Below are positions 1 to 28,237 of a stretch of DNA of 64,000 nt, piece after piece; the stretch's first letter is position 1; each line of letters begins with the position of its first letter. Origin of the DNA: Limnomonas spitsbergensis (Eukaryota; Chlorophyta; Chlorophyceae; Chlamydomonadales). The position numbers and the translations under genes were made by a program. The stretch is taken from assembly GCA_037349105.1 (NCBI GenBank), contig JAYJMM010000106.1, positions 2,563,594 to 2,627,593 of the forward strand, read 5' to 3'. A model generated the notes under the pieces. That model was not told the origin of the DNA and did not search any database. It saw only the letters and a program-made list of their open reading frames with translations.

Positions 1-16
1 CTCTGACCCTTTCCAG

Positions 17-3000
17 GCCCGCCAGCGGCGCCTGGCCGTCAGCTGGCTCACTGAGAACATCTCCAACCTCACCCTCCGTGCTGAGGCGGCAGCGGGTCTG
101 CGGGAGACCTGGCGGGAGTGGAACCCGCAGCGGGAGGCGGCAGAGACCCTGGAGCTGATGGTCAGATCAGGGGAAATATCATTCAAGGTGTGGGGACCCT
201 TTTGTGTGTGTACGATCCTGTTGGGTAGCGATGCTGGGGCTGTGGAGGCGGAGACTCTGTATCTCACGGTTAGATCTGGGGTATTGTACTATATTGTCAA
301 TAAACTAATACAGGTGCAGGTGCAAGAGTTTTGGGGGGAGGGACTGTTTCATCCCCCTCGATCCTCTTAATCCAACGTTCCTTGTTCCCATTTCCCTAAA
401 CCCTGTTTTGTTTATCCGCTGGACGCGATCATGCTAGATCTGCCGTGCTGGCGGATCTGCTGCCCTTGAATTTTAACCCGTCAGCGGCTTTTTTTTGAAC
501 CCTGATTTGATTTGCCTTGAAGGACACACCATCGCTGGTAGGTCCGCCAAGCTGGCAGATCTGCTGCATTTGAATTCGCCTGTTTGAAACATCGTTTGAG
601 TTCGCCATTTTTGAAATGCATTTTATTTGCATTGCAGGACACCATCGCCGGTGGATCCGCCAAGCTGGCAGATCCACTGCCCTAGAACTCGCCCCATTTT
701 AAACGCTTTTCAAATTCGCTTATTTGAGCCCTGGTTTTTTGTATTGCAGGACACCGTCACTGCTAGATCTGCCAAGCTGGCAGATCCGCTGCCCGGGAGC
801 ATCCCGCCAGCTGAGTCATACGATCGGGGCTGGTACCCGCACACAACGACGTTCAAGTGGCCAGCTCCCAAGGTGCGGATCAAGGCTGGGTGTGGAACCT
901 GGTGTGAAATGGATGGGACCTCTTTGATGGCACTTCTTGACGAGGCTCTTTGAACCGGGTCGTCAACTTTTGAATTCGTTGTTTGAATTCAAATTATGTT
1001 AAGAGGCAATTCCGACTTGTGTGAACCCCCACTTGCGTTTCTTCCTACAGGAGTCCAACACTTTTCATCAGGTGGTCGATCATTGAATCCAAAATTTGAA
1101 TATAAACCAGACAATTCCATCTGGCTTTTATGCCCCATGTGTGCCCCCCCACCTGTTCCAAACCACCCACCCCCAGGAGGCCGGCTCCTTCAACCAAGTG
1201 GGCAAGAGGCCCTCAGCGTTTAGAGTGGAGCAGCCGGGGGACCCCTGCCTGGGAGGACAGAGAGATGTTCCGCACATAGGAGTGATGCTCCGCTGTTTTT
1301 GTTCCAGCCTTCTTTCCCTTATGTGCTCCCTCCCACTTTCTTCAACCCCCCCTAGGAGGCCGGCTCTTTCAACCAGGTGGCAAAGAAGCCCTCGGCGTTC
1401 AGAGTGGAGCAGCTGGGCGACCCTTGGGAGGACGGAGAGATGTTCCACACAAAGGAGATCCGGGTGGCCGACCCCTCGCTGCCTACCTTCAACACGGTTG
1501 TCAAGAACCCCAGCAGGACATTTGAGCAGGTGCAGTTAAAGGATGGATTAGATCTGTGGTTAGATCTGGGATTAGATCAGCACAGAGAAGATCCGGGTGG
1601 CCGACCCCTGGCTGCCCACCTTAAATACGGTGGTCAAGAACCCCAGCGGTTCTTTGGAGCAGGTACAGATAAGCGATGGGTTAGATCTGGTGTTAGATCT
1701 GGGATAAGATCCGCACCAAAGAGATTTGGGTGGCTGATCCATCGTTGCCTACCTTTAACACGGTGGTCAAGAACCCCAGCGGGACATTTGAGCAGATACA
1801 GATAAAGGATAGATTAGATCTGTGGTCAGATCTGGGATCAGATCTTAACAAAGGAGATCCGGGCTGCTGATCCATCGCTGCCTACTTTCAACACGGTGGT
1901 CAAGAACCCCAGCGGTTCATCTGAGCAGATACAGATATACGATGGGATAGATCTGGTGTTAGATCTGGGATTAGATCCGCACCAAAGAGATTTGGTTGGC
2001 TGATCCATTGCTACCTACCTTCAACACGGTAGTCAAGAATCCCAGCGGGACATTTGAGCAGGTTCAGATAAAGGATGGATTAGATCTGTGGTCAGATCTG
2101 GGATCAGATCTGGGATGCTACGCTGTATGGCAAATGGAATGCATCCAAATTGAACGCTTCACTGAAATTTCATAAACTAGCAGGCCTAGTGAACATTTCA
2201 AACGCTCGACCCTGAACCCTACCAATTAGCAGGCCTAGTTTATGATTTAAGTCCTCAACCTGAATCCTAACCCTAATTTTTTCACAGGACGTTGAATATT
2301 TCAAGACTGTACACGTGGGCGGGGCAGGCCAAGTTAAGGATATAAATCCTCAACCCTGAACCTTTTCCCCCCATTCGGCACAGAACGTCTTACACTGCAA
2401 GACTGTTAACAAGGGCGGGGCAGGCCAATTAAAATGTGAATCCTCAACGATTTAAATCCTCTGACGTATCCCTACTCCCCGATTGTCCGCAGAACCTTGA
2501 CTACTTCAAGACCGTACACATGGGCGGGGCGGGTCGCGCCGCTGAGGAGGACGACGCCCGCGCCCGTCAGCGCTCCGAGTTTGCCTCCAAGCTGGTGGTC
2601 GACCACGTGGTGATGCGAGCCACCCTGCCGATCCGGAATAAAACATCGCAGATCGACCGCGGGAAGCATGTGTTACTGGTACGCATGCCACCATGTGTCT
2701 GGGGGGCTGATTCATTGACCCTTCACCATTTATCCTGAACCATTAAACCTCAATCACAAACCATTACAACCCAAAACCATCAATACTGCACCCAAGACCT
2801 TACAGGTATGTGTGTCCCCCATTGTTTCCTTTAGTGGGCACCAGACCACCCGTAGGCGGCCATAGGGCAGCCAACTCTGGGCCAGTTGGGACAAAATCTT
2901 GACCAACCTTTGGCCGGTGGCCCGAGCAGTAGGACTTGCTACCCCAGGCCCCTAAGGCCGTAGGCCGTGATGTAGCTGAATTGTAGCTGAATTGTAGCTG

Positions 3001-4247
3001 AATTGTAGCTGAATTGTAGCAAAGCACGCTAAACAAAACACTGTTGCCGCCGCATATGGCGGGGGGGTGGGTGATTCCTTGACCCTTAACCATTAGTCCT
3101 GAACCCTCAACCCTCAAACACGATTTATTAACCCTAAACCATCAATACTGCACCCAAATTCCTAAACCATCAACTCTTGACCTTAAACTCCCGATCCTGA
3201 CGCCTGAAAAATGAATAAATGGAAACTCTGAACCCCAAGCCATGAACCCTGAACCCTAAACCCTAAACCCTTAACCCTGATCCGCGTGCATGCAGGACCC
3301 GCCCATGAAGCAAGCCTTCAAGGCGACTCACGTACCGCCTGCACCGCTCAACATGTACCTCGTGGAGCCCTATGTGGAGAGGCGCCTCAACGGGACAAAT
3401 GTGAAGGTACGTGGGCAGTAGAGAAGTACATGTGTACCTCGTGAGGCAAAATTAGGAGCCGTGTGTTGTCGGGACTAGTGTGTAGGTAGTACAGAGGTAC
3501 ATAAGTACAGAGGTACAGAAGTACCTTGCCACCCCCATCTCAAGAGGGGTGGGGCTCTGCTTGGGACCCCTTAGGTGCCCCCCTGCCCCCCCCTTAGCTC
3601 TAGCCTTGCATCTCCCCTCCAGTCACCACCTCTCTGCTTCACCTGCTCCCTGACTCTGGTCGAATAACTCCCCCCTCCCCGCATTGCCCCACAGTTCGAC
3701 CCCAAAGCCGCCGTCAATGCAAGAAAGGCGATCGATCCCCCCACCAACCTTCCCCTATCCCCCCCCCCCCCCCAGTCCCCTCCCTCACAGTCAGAATCCA
3801 AGGCCGCCGTGAGTGCCAGAAAGGCGATCGGTCCCCCCACCAACGTTCCCTCCTTTCCTCCCCCCCGTCCCCTCCCTCACAGTCCGACCCCAAGGCCGCC
3901 GTCAGCGCCAGAAAGGCGTTTGATCCCCCCCCACCTACCCTCCCTCCTTTTCTGACCCCCATCCCCTCCCTCACCGTTCGACCCCAAAGCCGACGTCAGT
4001 GCCAGATAGGTGTTCGATCCCCCCCCCCCAAACTTCCATCCTTCCCCCCCCCCACCCGTCCCCTCTCTCACAGTTCGACCCCAAGGCAACTGTCAGTGCC
4101 AGCAAGGCCTTTGTCCACAACATCGCTAAGGACAAACGCGATGTACACAAGCTGCCTCTCAACCAATCCTGGCAGGGCTCCATGCGGGACCCCTACTACG
4201 ACAAGGGGACAGCGGCAACACCGCCGCCGCCGCCACCCCCTGCATGA
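17..4247 (+). CDS. Unrecognised conserved-looking protein, 3' six exons (partial at 5' end)
   Basis: Six exons can be joined: 17-160, 750-872, 1356-1529, 2493-2678, 3296-3406 and 4074-4247, with TGA at 4245-4247. All introns are phase 0 with GT-AG ends, and every exon length is a multiple of three, which strongly supports the model. The visible product is about 303 residues and is soluble: no membrane segment or signal is visible. It is rich in charged and aromatic residues, has a Trp/Arg-rich first exon, and ends in a run of prolines before the stop. I do not recognise the family. Exons before position 17 lie off the window; the acceptor TTTCCAG is at 10-16. The introns hold copies of adjacent exon edges, so automatic gene callers may pick wrong splice sites here. 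The first visible donor (GTCAGA at 161) is the weakest junction. Confidence 0.75.
425..800 (+). repeat. Copies of exon 2 start upstream of its true acceptor
   Basis: The beginning of exon 2 (750 onward, encoding an SAKLADPL-like stretch) recurs at about 521-572 and 635-682, with a more decayed copy near 425-470. The 635 copy keeps an intact TTGCAG acceptor. All copies lie on the intron side, in the same orientation as the gene. Confidence 0.8.
1046..1262 (+). repeat. Two copies of exon 3 start upstream of the true exon
   Basis: Positions 1046-1078 and 1170-1262 resemble the first part of exon 3 (1356 onward) including the acceptor AG. The second copy covers roughly 80 bases of exon-like sequence but carries indels, so it is out of frame for full use. 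Confidence 0.75.
1570..2070 (+). repeat. Four copies of exon 3 end downstream of the true donor
   Basis: The last part of exon 3 (encoding IRVADPSLPTFNTVVKNPS) recurs at about 1576, 1718, 1852 and 1984, spaced 132-142 bp. Each copy keeps a GAGCAG-type exon end followed by G(G)T-like donor sequence. AGATCTGG-type filler separates the copies. Confidence 0.85.
2287..2440 (+). repeat. Two copies of exon 4 start
   Basis: The stretches from about 2287 and 2376 resemble the start of exon 4 (2493 onward), including CACAG/GCACAG acceptors and the GGGCGGGGCAGG segment. Both precede the true exon. Confidence 0.75.
2970..3018 (+). repeat. GTAGCTGAATT short tandem repeat
   Basis: An 11-base motif GTAGCTGAATT is repeated four to five times. 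The same motif family recurs in AARE introns (about 36224-36330, 39000-39320, 42440-42520, 57815-58110). Confidence 0.8.
3690..4013 (+). repeat. Four copies of exon 6 start
   Basis: Copies of acceptor plus the start of exon 6 (FDPKA-like) begin near 3693, 3790, 3882 and 3978, with a period of about 95 bp. C-rich tracts separate them and act as repeated polypyrimidine tracts. The true exon starts at 4074. Confidence 0.85.
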
Positions 4248-4530
4248 GTGGGGGGGGCACAAAGGGCCCCGTCACGGCCGCCACTGCCACCCCAGGCATG
4301 AGTGGGGGGGGCACAAAGGGCCCCGCCACGGCCGCCACTGCCACCCCTGGCATGAGTGGGGGGGGCACAAAGGGCCCCGCCACGGCCGCCACTGCCACCC
4401 CCTGCATGAGTGGGGGGGGCACAAAGGGCCCCGCCACTGCCACCCCCTGCATGAGTGGAGGGGGCATAAAGGGCCCCGCCACTGCCACCTCTGCCACCCC
4501 CTGCATATGGACTGAATATGGAGGGGGTGG
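4230..4530 (+). repeat. Tandem copies of the stop-codon region
   Basis: A unit of about 51 bp containing the terminal CCCTGCATGAGTGG (last sense codons and TGA) is repeated five to six times right after the true stop, then decays to about 4780 as GCC/CCG-rich sequence. Because it is GC-rich and lacks stops in some frames, it opens long spurious reading frames on both strands. Confidence 0.8.
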
Positions 4531-5224
4531 CACACGGGGCCCCGCCACTGCCGCCACTGTCGGGACAAGGGTCATAGAAGGACCTGTGCTACGAAAAAGG
4601 AGCAGTGGCCACACCGCCGCCGCCTTCGCCGCCATTCCCTGCATGAGAACCTTAAGAGGGGGGAGGGCATAACGACTAGAGGCCCCACCGCTGCCGCCAC
4701 TGCCCTGAAGAGGGTCATGGAGGGACCTGTACCACGACAAAGGAACGATGTCCATGCACCGCATCCGCCGCCGCCGCTGCCGCCCCCCACAAAGGAACCA
4801 CACAGGGATCCCTAAGATACGGGATCCGCTGCCGCCCGTGCCTGATAGCCACCCCGCTGTGACAACAAGGGATGTACAGCCACATCGCCCTGCCGGCATA
4901 GGGACCTCGGAAGGATCCCAACTGAAATTAGGGGGCTTCACTGTTGAATGCCTACGCAGCCGAGCGGTTTTAGCAGGGCCCATAGGTGTCACGGCAATGA
5001 CCAATGCGAGGAAATGGCGGCGGCGCCGCCGCCACCGGCCGCATTGGCTGCATAGCCAAGCACACAGCGTCTGTTTTTTCCCATTCCTTGCCCGCTGGGC
5101 CCTGCTGGGCGGACACGGGGCGAGGATTAGGAAAATCTGATGTGGTGCTGCGTTGCTGCTCAGCATTCCCGACCCTGTTCTGGATCCATACTAATTTATC
5201 TTGCCTCGCTGACTTAATGTTTGC

Positions 5225-7020
5225 CGACGTGGCCGATCTTATCTAAGCAGGGCCCAGAGGTGTAACGTCATTAACCCTGTGATGGATAGACAAATGTATG
5301 CGTGGGATACAGCCTCTTGGCTGGTGTCGCATGTGCTAATCGTTATCAACATGAGAAGTTTTGGAGTCGCATGTGCTGTTCGTTATCAACATGTGAAGTT
5401 TTGTTAAGTTTTTGCAGTCAGCGGCCAAGCAGTAGCCTAAGCGGTAGCCTAAGCTTTGGGGCCTCAAGGTTAAGAAACCCGCCTCCCAGGGAAAACCCGA
5501 ATCCTCAAACAGGAAAGTCTGGATGCCCAAAGAGGGTAATATGTGTTTTTCATAATGCGCCGAGTGTGTTGATGAGCCAGACAGAAGGGGGAAAATGGCT
5601 GCCCTACCGTACGGATATGAATGCATGCAATTAGTCATGCATTGAGCTTAGTAGGACAGTTGCCTTGCTGACTTGTTGCAATCAATGAACTGGGACACGC
5701 GGCCAAATAATGCGCCAAACAATACTTGTTTCCTGGATTTCCGCCAGTGGTAGTTACAGCCTAGTAGTGGCACCATGCATGTAGCCGTCCATAGTTCCCA
5801 GATACCCCACCCTTGCTAGGTGACATCCCCATGCTCTTATGCTCATGTGGTGACTACTTAGCATTTGTTCGGCCGAGCCTGTTTTAGCATGGCCCAGAGG
5901 TAGAACGTCATTGGCTTAACATGTGCACATGGTAACGTGGCATAACTTCCTTTCCCACTCTCTTCCTTTTAGTTCCTTCTTTACTCCATTCTGAACAGTT
6001 GGTCGCCCACGCGGCCGAGCTTTGAGCAAGTCCAGAGGTGTAACGTTATTGACATGGTGACGTGGCATGGGAGCAGTGTAAGCAAGCGCACTGGACCCAT
6101 GATGCATCTGCATGCCGCAAGCATGCACATGCGCGACATCAATACCGCAATCGCTTGCCGCTTGCATGCAACGTGCATGCGCACTGATGCTGCACACTCG
6201 CACAGAGTGCATTGAGCTGGTCAATGCAAAGGCCATCCACGCATTGCTCTCTAAGTTTAGGTCGAACAGGACAAGAGACCCCCTCAAAAACAAAACAAGA
6301 AGTCCTAATCCCCAATCCAACTACCGGAAGCTATGTACAGCTGGTACACCACACTAGTGATGACAGGGGATACGGTTTGCCTGGTCTTTTTGTTTGTTGT
6401 TCTTGTTGTTTGGAAGGTGGCATTTATTTCCGTTCCTTCCTGTCGTTTCTTCTACCTTGGCTTTCATAACTGATTTCATGTTTGCCGACGTGGCCGAGCT
6501 TTATTTAAGCAAGGCCCTGACGTGTAACGTCATCATACACTAGTGATGGCGATGGGCCATAGATCTGTAGGTCATACACCTTGTCCTGCCCCTTGACAGC
6601 TGGGCCTTCCCAAACGCTTAAAATGCCAACGCGGTAGCTGCCCCTTGAACCTGTCAATGCCATTACAACTCTGGGCATTGAACCTGTACATCATAAACCT
6701 TCGCCTGTCCCTCTACGGCTGGGTCTTCCCACTCCTCACAAGCCTTTCATTCTTCCAACTTACCTGTTTGGCACCCATGCGGCCAAGCCTTTCATTCTTC
6801 CAACTGTTTGGCACCCATGCGGCCAAGCCTTTTCAGCACGGCCCGGAGGTGTTACACCATTGGCTCCATAAAATACTGCTATAAATGTCCATTGAAGCTG
6901 TAGGTCCTACACTTTCGCCCGCCCCTTGAAGGCCAGGCCCTTCCACTCTCCCAGTCCTATGTTGCGAGCCCACGCGGCCGAGCCCTTTTTGGTAGGGCCC
7001 AGAGATGTACCGTCAATGCC
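5225..7020 (+). repeat. Cluster of a dispersed GGCCGAGC...GGGCCCAGAGGTG element
   Basis: A block of about 50 bases runs from a (CA/GA)CGYGGCCGAGC part through CAGGGCCCAGAGGTG to TAACGTCATT. It recurs at about 5225, 5866, 6010, 6484, 6812 and 6970 on the plus strand. Further copies lie near 30720 (plus) and near 21060, 30844 and 30990 (minus). Some copies carry a longer left arm (CCCCTTGA..GGCCCTTCC) at 6567-6640, 6893-6960 and 7040-7080. No coding capacity is evident. It behaves as an interspersed repeat family. Apart from these copies I see nothing gene-like between about 4780 and 7080. Confidence 0.7.
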
Positions 7021-7081
7021 TCTGTCAGTCCTGCAAAGGCTGCTGCTGAACCTGCCCCTTGACAGCTTGGCCCTTCCGCTC

Positions 7082-23634
<16,553 letters not shown>

Positions 23635-24531
23635 GGCAAGAACATGGCATGGCGCTAAAAAACAGCGCTCGGTAAACCTCCCACCCTGCTATTGAGGTGC
23701 TTCTGACACACGGGACTTAAGGTCTGGATTTCTACCTCCAATATCCTGTTTTTTGAAGTCTCTGGGCACACGAAGAAGCCGGGGCACACTCATTATGATG
23801 CAGGCATGGAGGCTCATAGGAATGGCACTGTCGGAGCGCACCACTCCATGCACGCATGAGCGCTGAGGGTTCGCAGGTAGCGCACTTTATTGGTTGGTGT
23901 GTCGGTTATGCCAAGGTGGGGCGAGGGCGGGACATCGCCTCGGGTGCCGGGTGAGGTCTGAAGCGAGGGGAGGGGATCGGCAGGATCGGGGTGATGCTGC
24001 GGCCGGGGCTTAAGCGCTGAAGTCCATCAGCCAGGATGTCTGAATCGATGACTGTTGGTGCACCTAACGCCGCAAGGGGTCAAACGACTCGCCGGCGAGA
24101 ACTTTGAAAAGGACGATGGGTCCCGACACCCGTGTGACAAGGCAAGGAAGAAGCTCCGGAACCGAAGAAGGAGTCGTGGGGCGATCTGCTGTAGCGGCGG
24201 GGGCGCGGGGCACGCCCAGGCTTTATCATTCTTTCTTTTGGGGAAAGAAGCACACTTCGAGTCTGGCCTCATTGAAACATCCCAACTTCTTGCTGTGCTG
24301 GCTTATTCCTGTTGGATCATATCTCCTTAGTTCGACATTGTTCGCGTTCGTCGCCGGAATGCAGGGTAAGTGCTTTAAGAATGAACGATGGAGGCATTAT
24401 TTTGTATCGCAGACATACGCTGATCAGGCAGGATGGAGGAACTCATGACCAGGAGACGCTAGTTTTAAACAATGATATCGGTTCCGTGATTATTTCCCGA
24501 TATTTCCCCAGTAGTTGGGATGGGGCTCTCG
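23635..24531. other. Presumed upstream region of AFG2B; nothing recognised
   Basis: Between the first in-frame Met of the AFG2B gene and the transposon left end I find no supported gene. Short frames here have no recognisable motif. The promoter and 5' UTR of the minus gene should lie here, but no clear core element can be pointed to. Confidence 0.4.
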
Positions 24532-25518
24532 CACTACTACTCAACCCCCCTGTTTTGGTAGGCAGGAAACCTACCAGTTTCAAGGCAAATGCATCATTTG
24601 GACTAGGCCCCTAAAATGATTATGGTAGGTGAATTGGTAGGTTAAAATCGGCCGAAAACGCGACATCTACCGATTTGCATTCTGGTAGGTTTAAATTTCG
24701 GTAGGCCCAGAACCTACCGAAATAGATACTCCTTGGCTACCATTTTTGCCCTGGTTGGCCTACCGATTGACCTACTGTCGCTACCATATTTACCTACCAG
24801 TTATCATCATTTGGTCGACCATTTGTTGCTCAGATTGGCCTACCGATTCCTCTAATGTCGCTACCATATTTAACTGCCAATTAGCATGATTTGGTCCACC
24901 AGGCGTTGCCCAGAATAGGCCGATTCATTGCGCTCCTTTTGGTATTAATTGGGATCGGCTTGCTGTACCCCCCTATGTAGGTGGGGCTGACTAATGATGT
25001 GCTGGCTATTTCAATAAATGGTTTGCTCATCGCTTGCTGGAGGAATCAATTTGCAATGAAACAATTGCCAGGAGATCTATACCGGTAGAAAAATTAAATC
25101 AATATTTGACAGCTGTGGAATCTATACCGGTTGAAAAAATAAATCAACATTTGACGGCCAAGAGATCTATACCGGTAGAATAATTAGATCAATATCAACG
25201 GCCACGAAATATATGCTAGTAGAATAATTTAACCAGTATTTGACATTCGGTCTTTGAGGTCCTCAGGTGTTCAATCCTCCAGTCATCAACTACTCATTCA
25301 AGAAAGTGCTCCATAATAATGTCAGAATATAAGACAGAATGCTTGCTAGCAAGCAAGGAAATGCATAGCAAAGGAAACGAATAAATAATAAATATGCGAC
25401 CATTGTCAGACCATATAAAGCATTCACTTGTCATACGTGTTCCTCGCCCAACGCGCCCCTCCGAACCCTGAAACCCTCTAACGCGTTAGAATCTAACGCT
25501 GTCGCTTACGACACTCAC

Positions 25519-26245
25519 CATTCTTTGATCAAATTCAAGAACAATCTGCCTAAGACACAACTGCCATTGGCGCAACACCCCTTGCAGCTCCCTTGACACT
25601 TCATCAATGTCCTTCTGGGCCAGCCCCCGAAGGGGCTGGATCTCGTCATAGCCCAAGGTGACCAAGCTGCTCCAAGTTTTGGGGGTGCACCACGCCTGTG
25701 ATTGGGAAATTAACACTTGATTTAAAGCATGGCTGCCGAGCAATGCATGGAATACGGGCTCATGAAATACGGGCAGGCGGGAAGGGCACCCAGAAACCAT
25801 CTTCAAACAACGGAAGGGGTCAGCAGGTCAGGCACTGGGGTAGTGGACATCAGCAGGCGGGGCAGGAGGCAGTTCACGGGTAAGGCAGGATGGCAGTTCA
25901 TGGGCAGGGCAGGATGACAGTTCATGGGTAGGGGTCAGCAAGGCAGTGCAGGTCATGAGGAAAACTTACCACAAGTGTTGCAACCTGGCCGATGCCAATG
26001 AACACTAGCTGTCCCGGCAGGTCGTAGCTCTCTTCCACCGGGAAAACAACCACTCCAGGCTGAAGCAGTCCCTTGACACATGATGCTTGCCCCAGCCAGC
26101 CAGCTGGAGCTGCGGGCAGGCCAGGGGGGGGTCACCGAGGGGAGCACCGGTGAGGAAAGACATGCTTTTAGGCGGGCCCTTGTTGAGGCGGCCGTTGTTA
26201 GCAATGAGGTCTTCAACCGTAAGCATAAAATGTCGGCACGTCGGT
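25519..26245 (-). CDS. Coding remnant inside the CACTA-like element, unrecognised
   Basis: Two minus-strand stretches look spliced and protein-like. The stretch at about 26245-25970 encodes FMLTVEDLIANNGRLNKG, then after a probable internal splice or frame change VEESYDLPGQLVFIGIGQVA, and ends at donor GTAAGT. The stretch 25695-25519 has a CACAG acceptor, encodes DEIQPLRGLAQKDIDEVSRE.. and ends ..LEFDQRM at donor GTGAGT. A further minus stretch at 26846-26795 reads MKFDERWSVIASVFDLP. No domain is recognised. The location suggests a transposon-borne gene, but a captured host fragment is equally possible. Confidence 0.4.
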
Positions 26246-26854
26246 ATAGCAGGCAGGCAAGTTGAAGGGCAGGTACATTTAAACAGGCACCCTACATGGT
26301 AGACAAGCACGCCACATGACACGTTCGTGCGTTGTCATGGCGTGCTTGCCTCATGGTTGGCGTTACATGGCAGTTAGTCAGGTACGCTTACGCTTGTGGC
26401 CACCATGTTGCATGGTTAACAGGCACAAAGCCATGGCAAGCATACTTCATAGCATGTACGATTCAAGCACGATACGATAGGCATGCTTCATACAACGATT
26501 TTTAGGGCATGCATGCTCCTTGGCAGGCATGCTCCATGGTTTTCTCGTTCTCAAGCAGCTCACTATTTATGATCCATCATTTTGTCAAGCAATCCACTTA
26601 CCAAGTTGTAAGGGATACATGCTAAAAGGCAGTCGGATTGGATCGCTGGATCGAAGGCAGATAAGATACCAGTAGCGGGAAACGGCAGCGAAGAAGGAAG
26701 CATAGTGTTAGCGTCAGCGAATGGGATCTACAATGGCATGATGCAGTAAAAGCGCAATTCGGGGGCAACTGGGTATAGGCTTTTCGCGTTCATGGCAAGT
26801 CAAAGACGCTGGCAATAACCGACCAGCGCTCGTCAAACTTCATGAAATACAAAG

Positions 26855-27475
26855 TGCCTCCTCCGCCACCAGCCCCCCCTCCCCCAGCGCACTCCAACCT
26901 CCTCGCCACCAAGCCCCCCTCCTACCAGCGCACTCTGACCTCCTCCACCACCAAGCCCCCCTCTCCCCAGCGCACTCCGGCCTCCTCCGCCACCAAGCCC
27001 CCCTCCCCCAGCGCACTCCAACCCCCTCCGCCACCAAGCCCCCCTCCCCCCAGTGCACCCTGACCTCCTCCGCCACCAGTCCCCCCTCCCCCCAGCGCAC
27101 TCTTGACCTCCTCCGCCACTAGTCCCCCCTCCCCCCCAGCGCACTCCGACCTCCTCCGCCACAAGCCCCCCTCCCCCATCGCACTCTTGTCTCCTCAACA
27201 GCCCCCCCTCCCCCCAGCGCACTCCGACCTCCTCCGCCACCAGCCCCCCCTCCCCCCAGTGCACTCCAACCTCCTCCGCCACCAGTCCCCCTCCCCCCAA
27301 CACACTCTGACCTCCTCTGCCTCCAGTCCTCCCTCCCCCTAGCGCACTCTGACCCCCTCCGCCACCAAGCCCCCCTCTCCCCATCGCACTCTGACCTCCT
27401 CCGCCACCAAGCCCCCCTCTCACCAGCGCACTTTGACCTCCTCCGCCAGCAGTCTCCCCTCCCCCCAAATGCTAT
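26855..27475. repeat. C-rich array inside the transposon, about 40-bp unit
   Basis: About 14 units of CTCCTCCGCCACC(A)AG followed by CCCCCCTCCCCCCAGCGCACT lie within the CACTA-like element. Minus frames through it are Gly-rich repeat artefacts. Confidence 0.9.
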
Positions 27476-28237
27476 AGATGGGCCCTAGTGGCCCACTTGC
27501 TCTATAGATTTTGGTTTAACTCCCCATGTCCTGACTTTCATCATTCCCTCGATCCCCTAAAACACCATCTCCATGTCCTCTGTCCAATGAACCTCCACCC
27601 TACGAGTGTGGCTTTGCCTGCCCTTATAAAACAAGGATTGCTAAAAAGTTAAATGAGGGACATCATGTCGATTGACAGGATTGTTTGCTAATTGTTTGCC
27701 CCATTTGTAGCAACTTGGCTCACTTGGCATTTTTGTAGGGGCTGGACAATAAATTGCAGATTTTATTTGAGATCTTTGGTAGGGGACTAGGCAAGAAATG
27801 GTAGGTGCAAGCCAATTCTGGTAGGTCGGGGAATCATAGCCCTAATTTTTGGTAAGTTGGCTGAAATCGGTAGGAAAACCTACCAGTTTTGACACCACCT
27901 ACCTACCAAACAGGGGGTTTGAGAAGTAGTGATCGGAGCACTTCAGCATGTATTGGAGTTCGCCATGTAGGACTGAGGATTGGATGAGTGACTGGATCTT
28001 ATGAACATAGCAAATCCAAATCCATATGCTCACACATGCATGGCCTCGCCCACGTGGAGCTTAGCATTTGCCTCAGCAACAAACGACCTGCCCACCACCC
28101 CTCTTGGAGCACTATGATAGCACTATTCATATGGGGGCTCAACCTTCTGACTTCTTATCCAGCGAGGTCACAACTCGTTGTCTTAAATGGATCAGGCATT
28201 GGTTGGAGAACTTTGATTTGATTTGCGTGCATCATCT

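Larger units (their letters stand above)
24532..27931. mobile_element. CACTA-like DNA transposon, about 3.4 kb
   Basis: The left end begins CACTACT and continues with CTCAACCCCCCTGTTTTGG. The reverse complement of the right end begins CACTACT and continues with CTCAAACCCCCTGTTTGG. Both ends then show many GGTAGG/CCTACC motifs in both orientations (24550-24830 and 27780-27910), which is the subterminal-repeat style of CACTA (CMC/EnSpm-like) elements. TCG lies directly left of the left end and one base beyond the right end, a possible 3-bp target duplication. The interior has coding-like minus exons and a C-rich array. I cannot identify a transposase, so it may be non-autonomous. Confidence 0.7.

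Noticed and set aside
1046..1078. A short extra exon (ESNTFHQ) of the 5' gene
   Set aside because: It is a degraded copy of the start of exon 3 (EAGSFNQ) and is not needed to keep frame.
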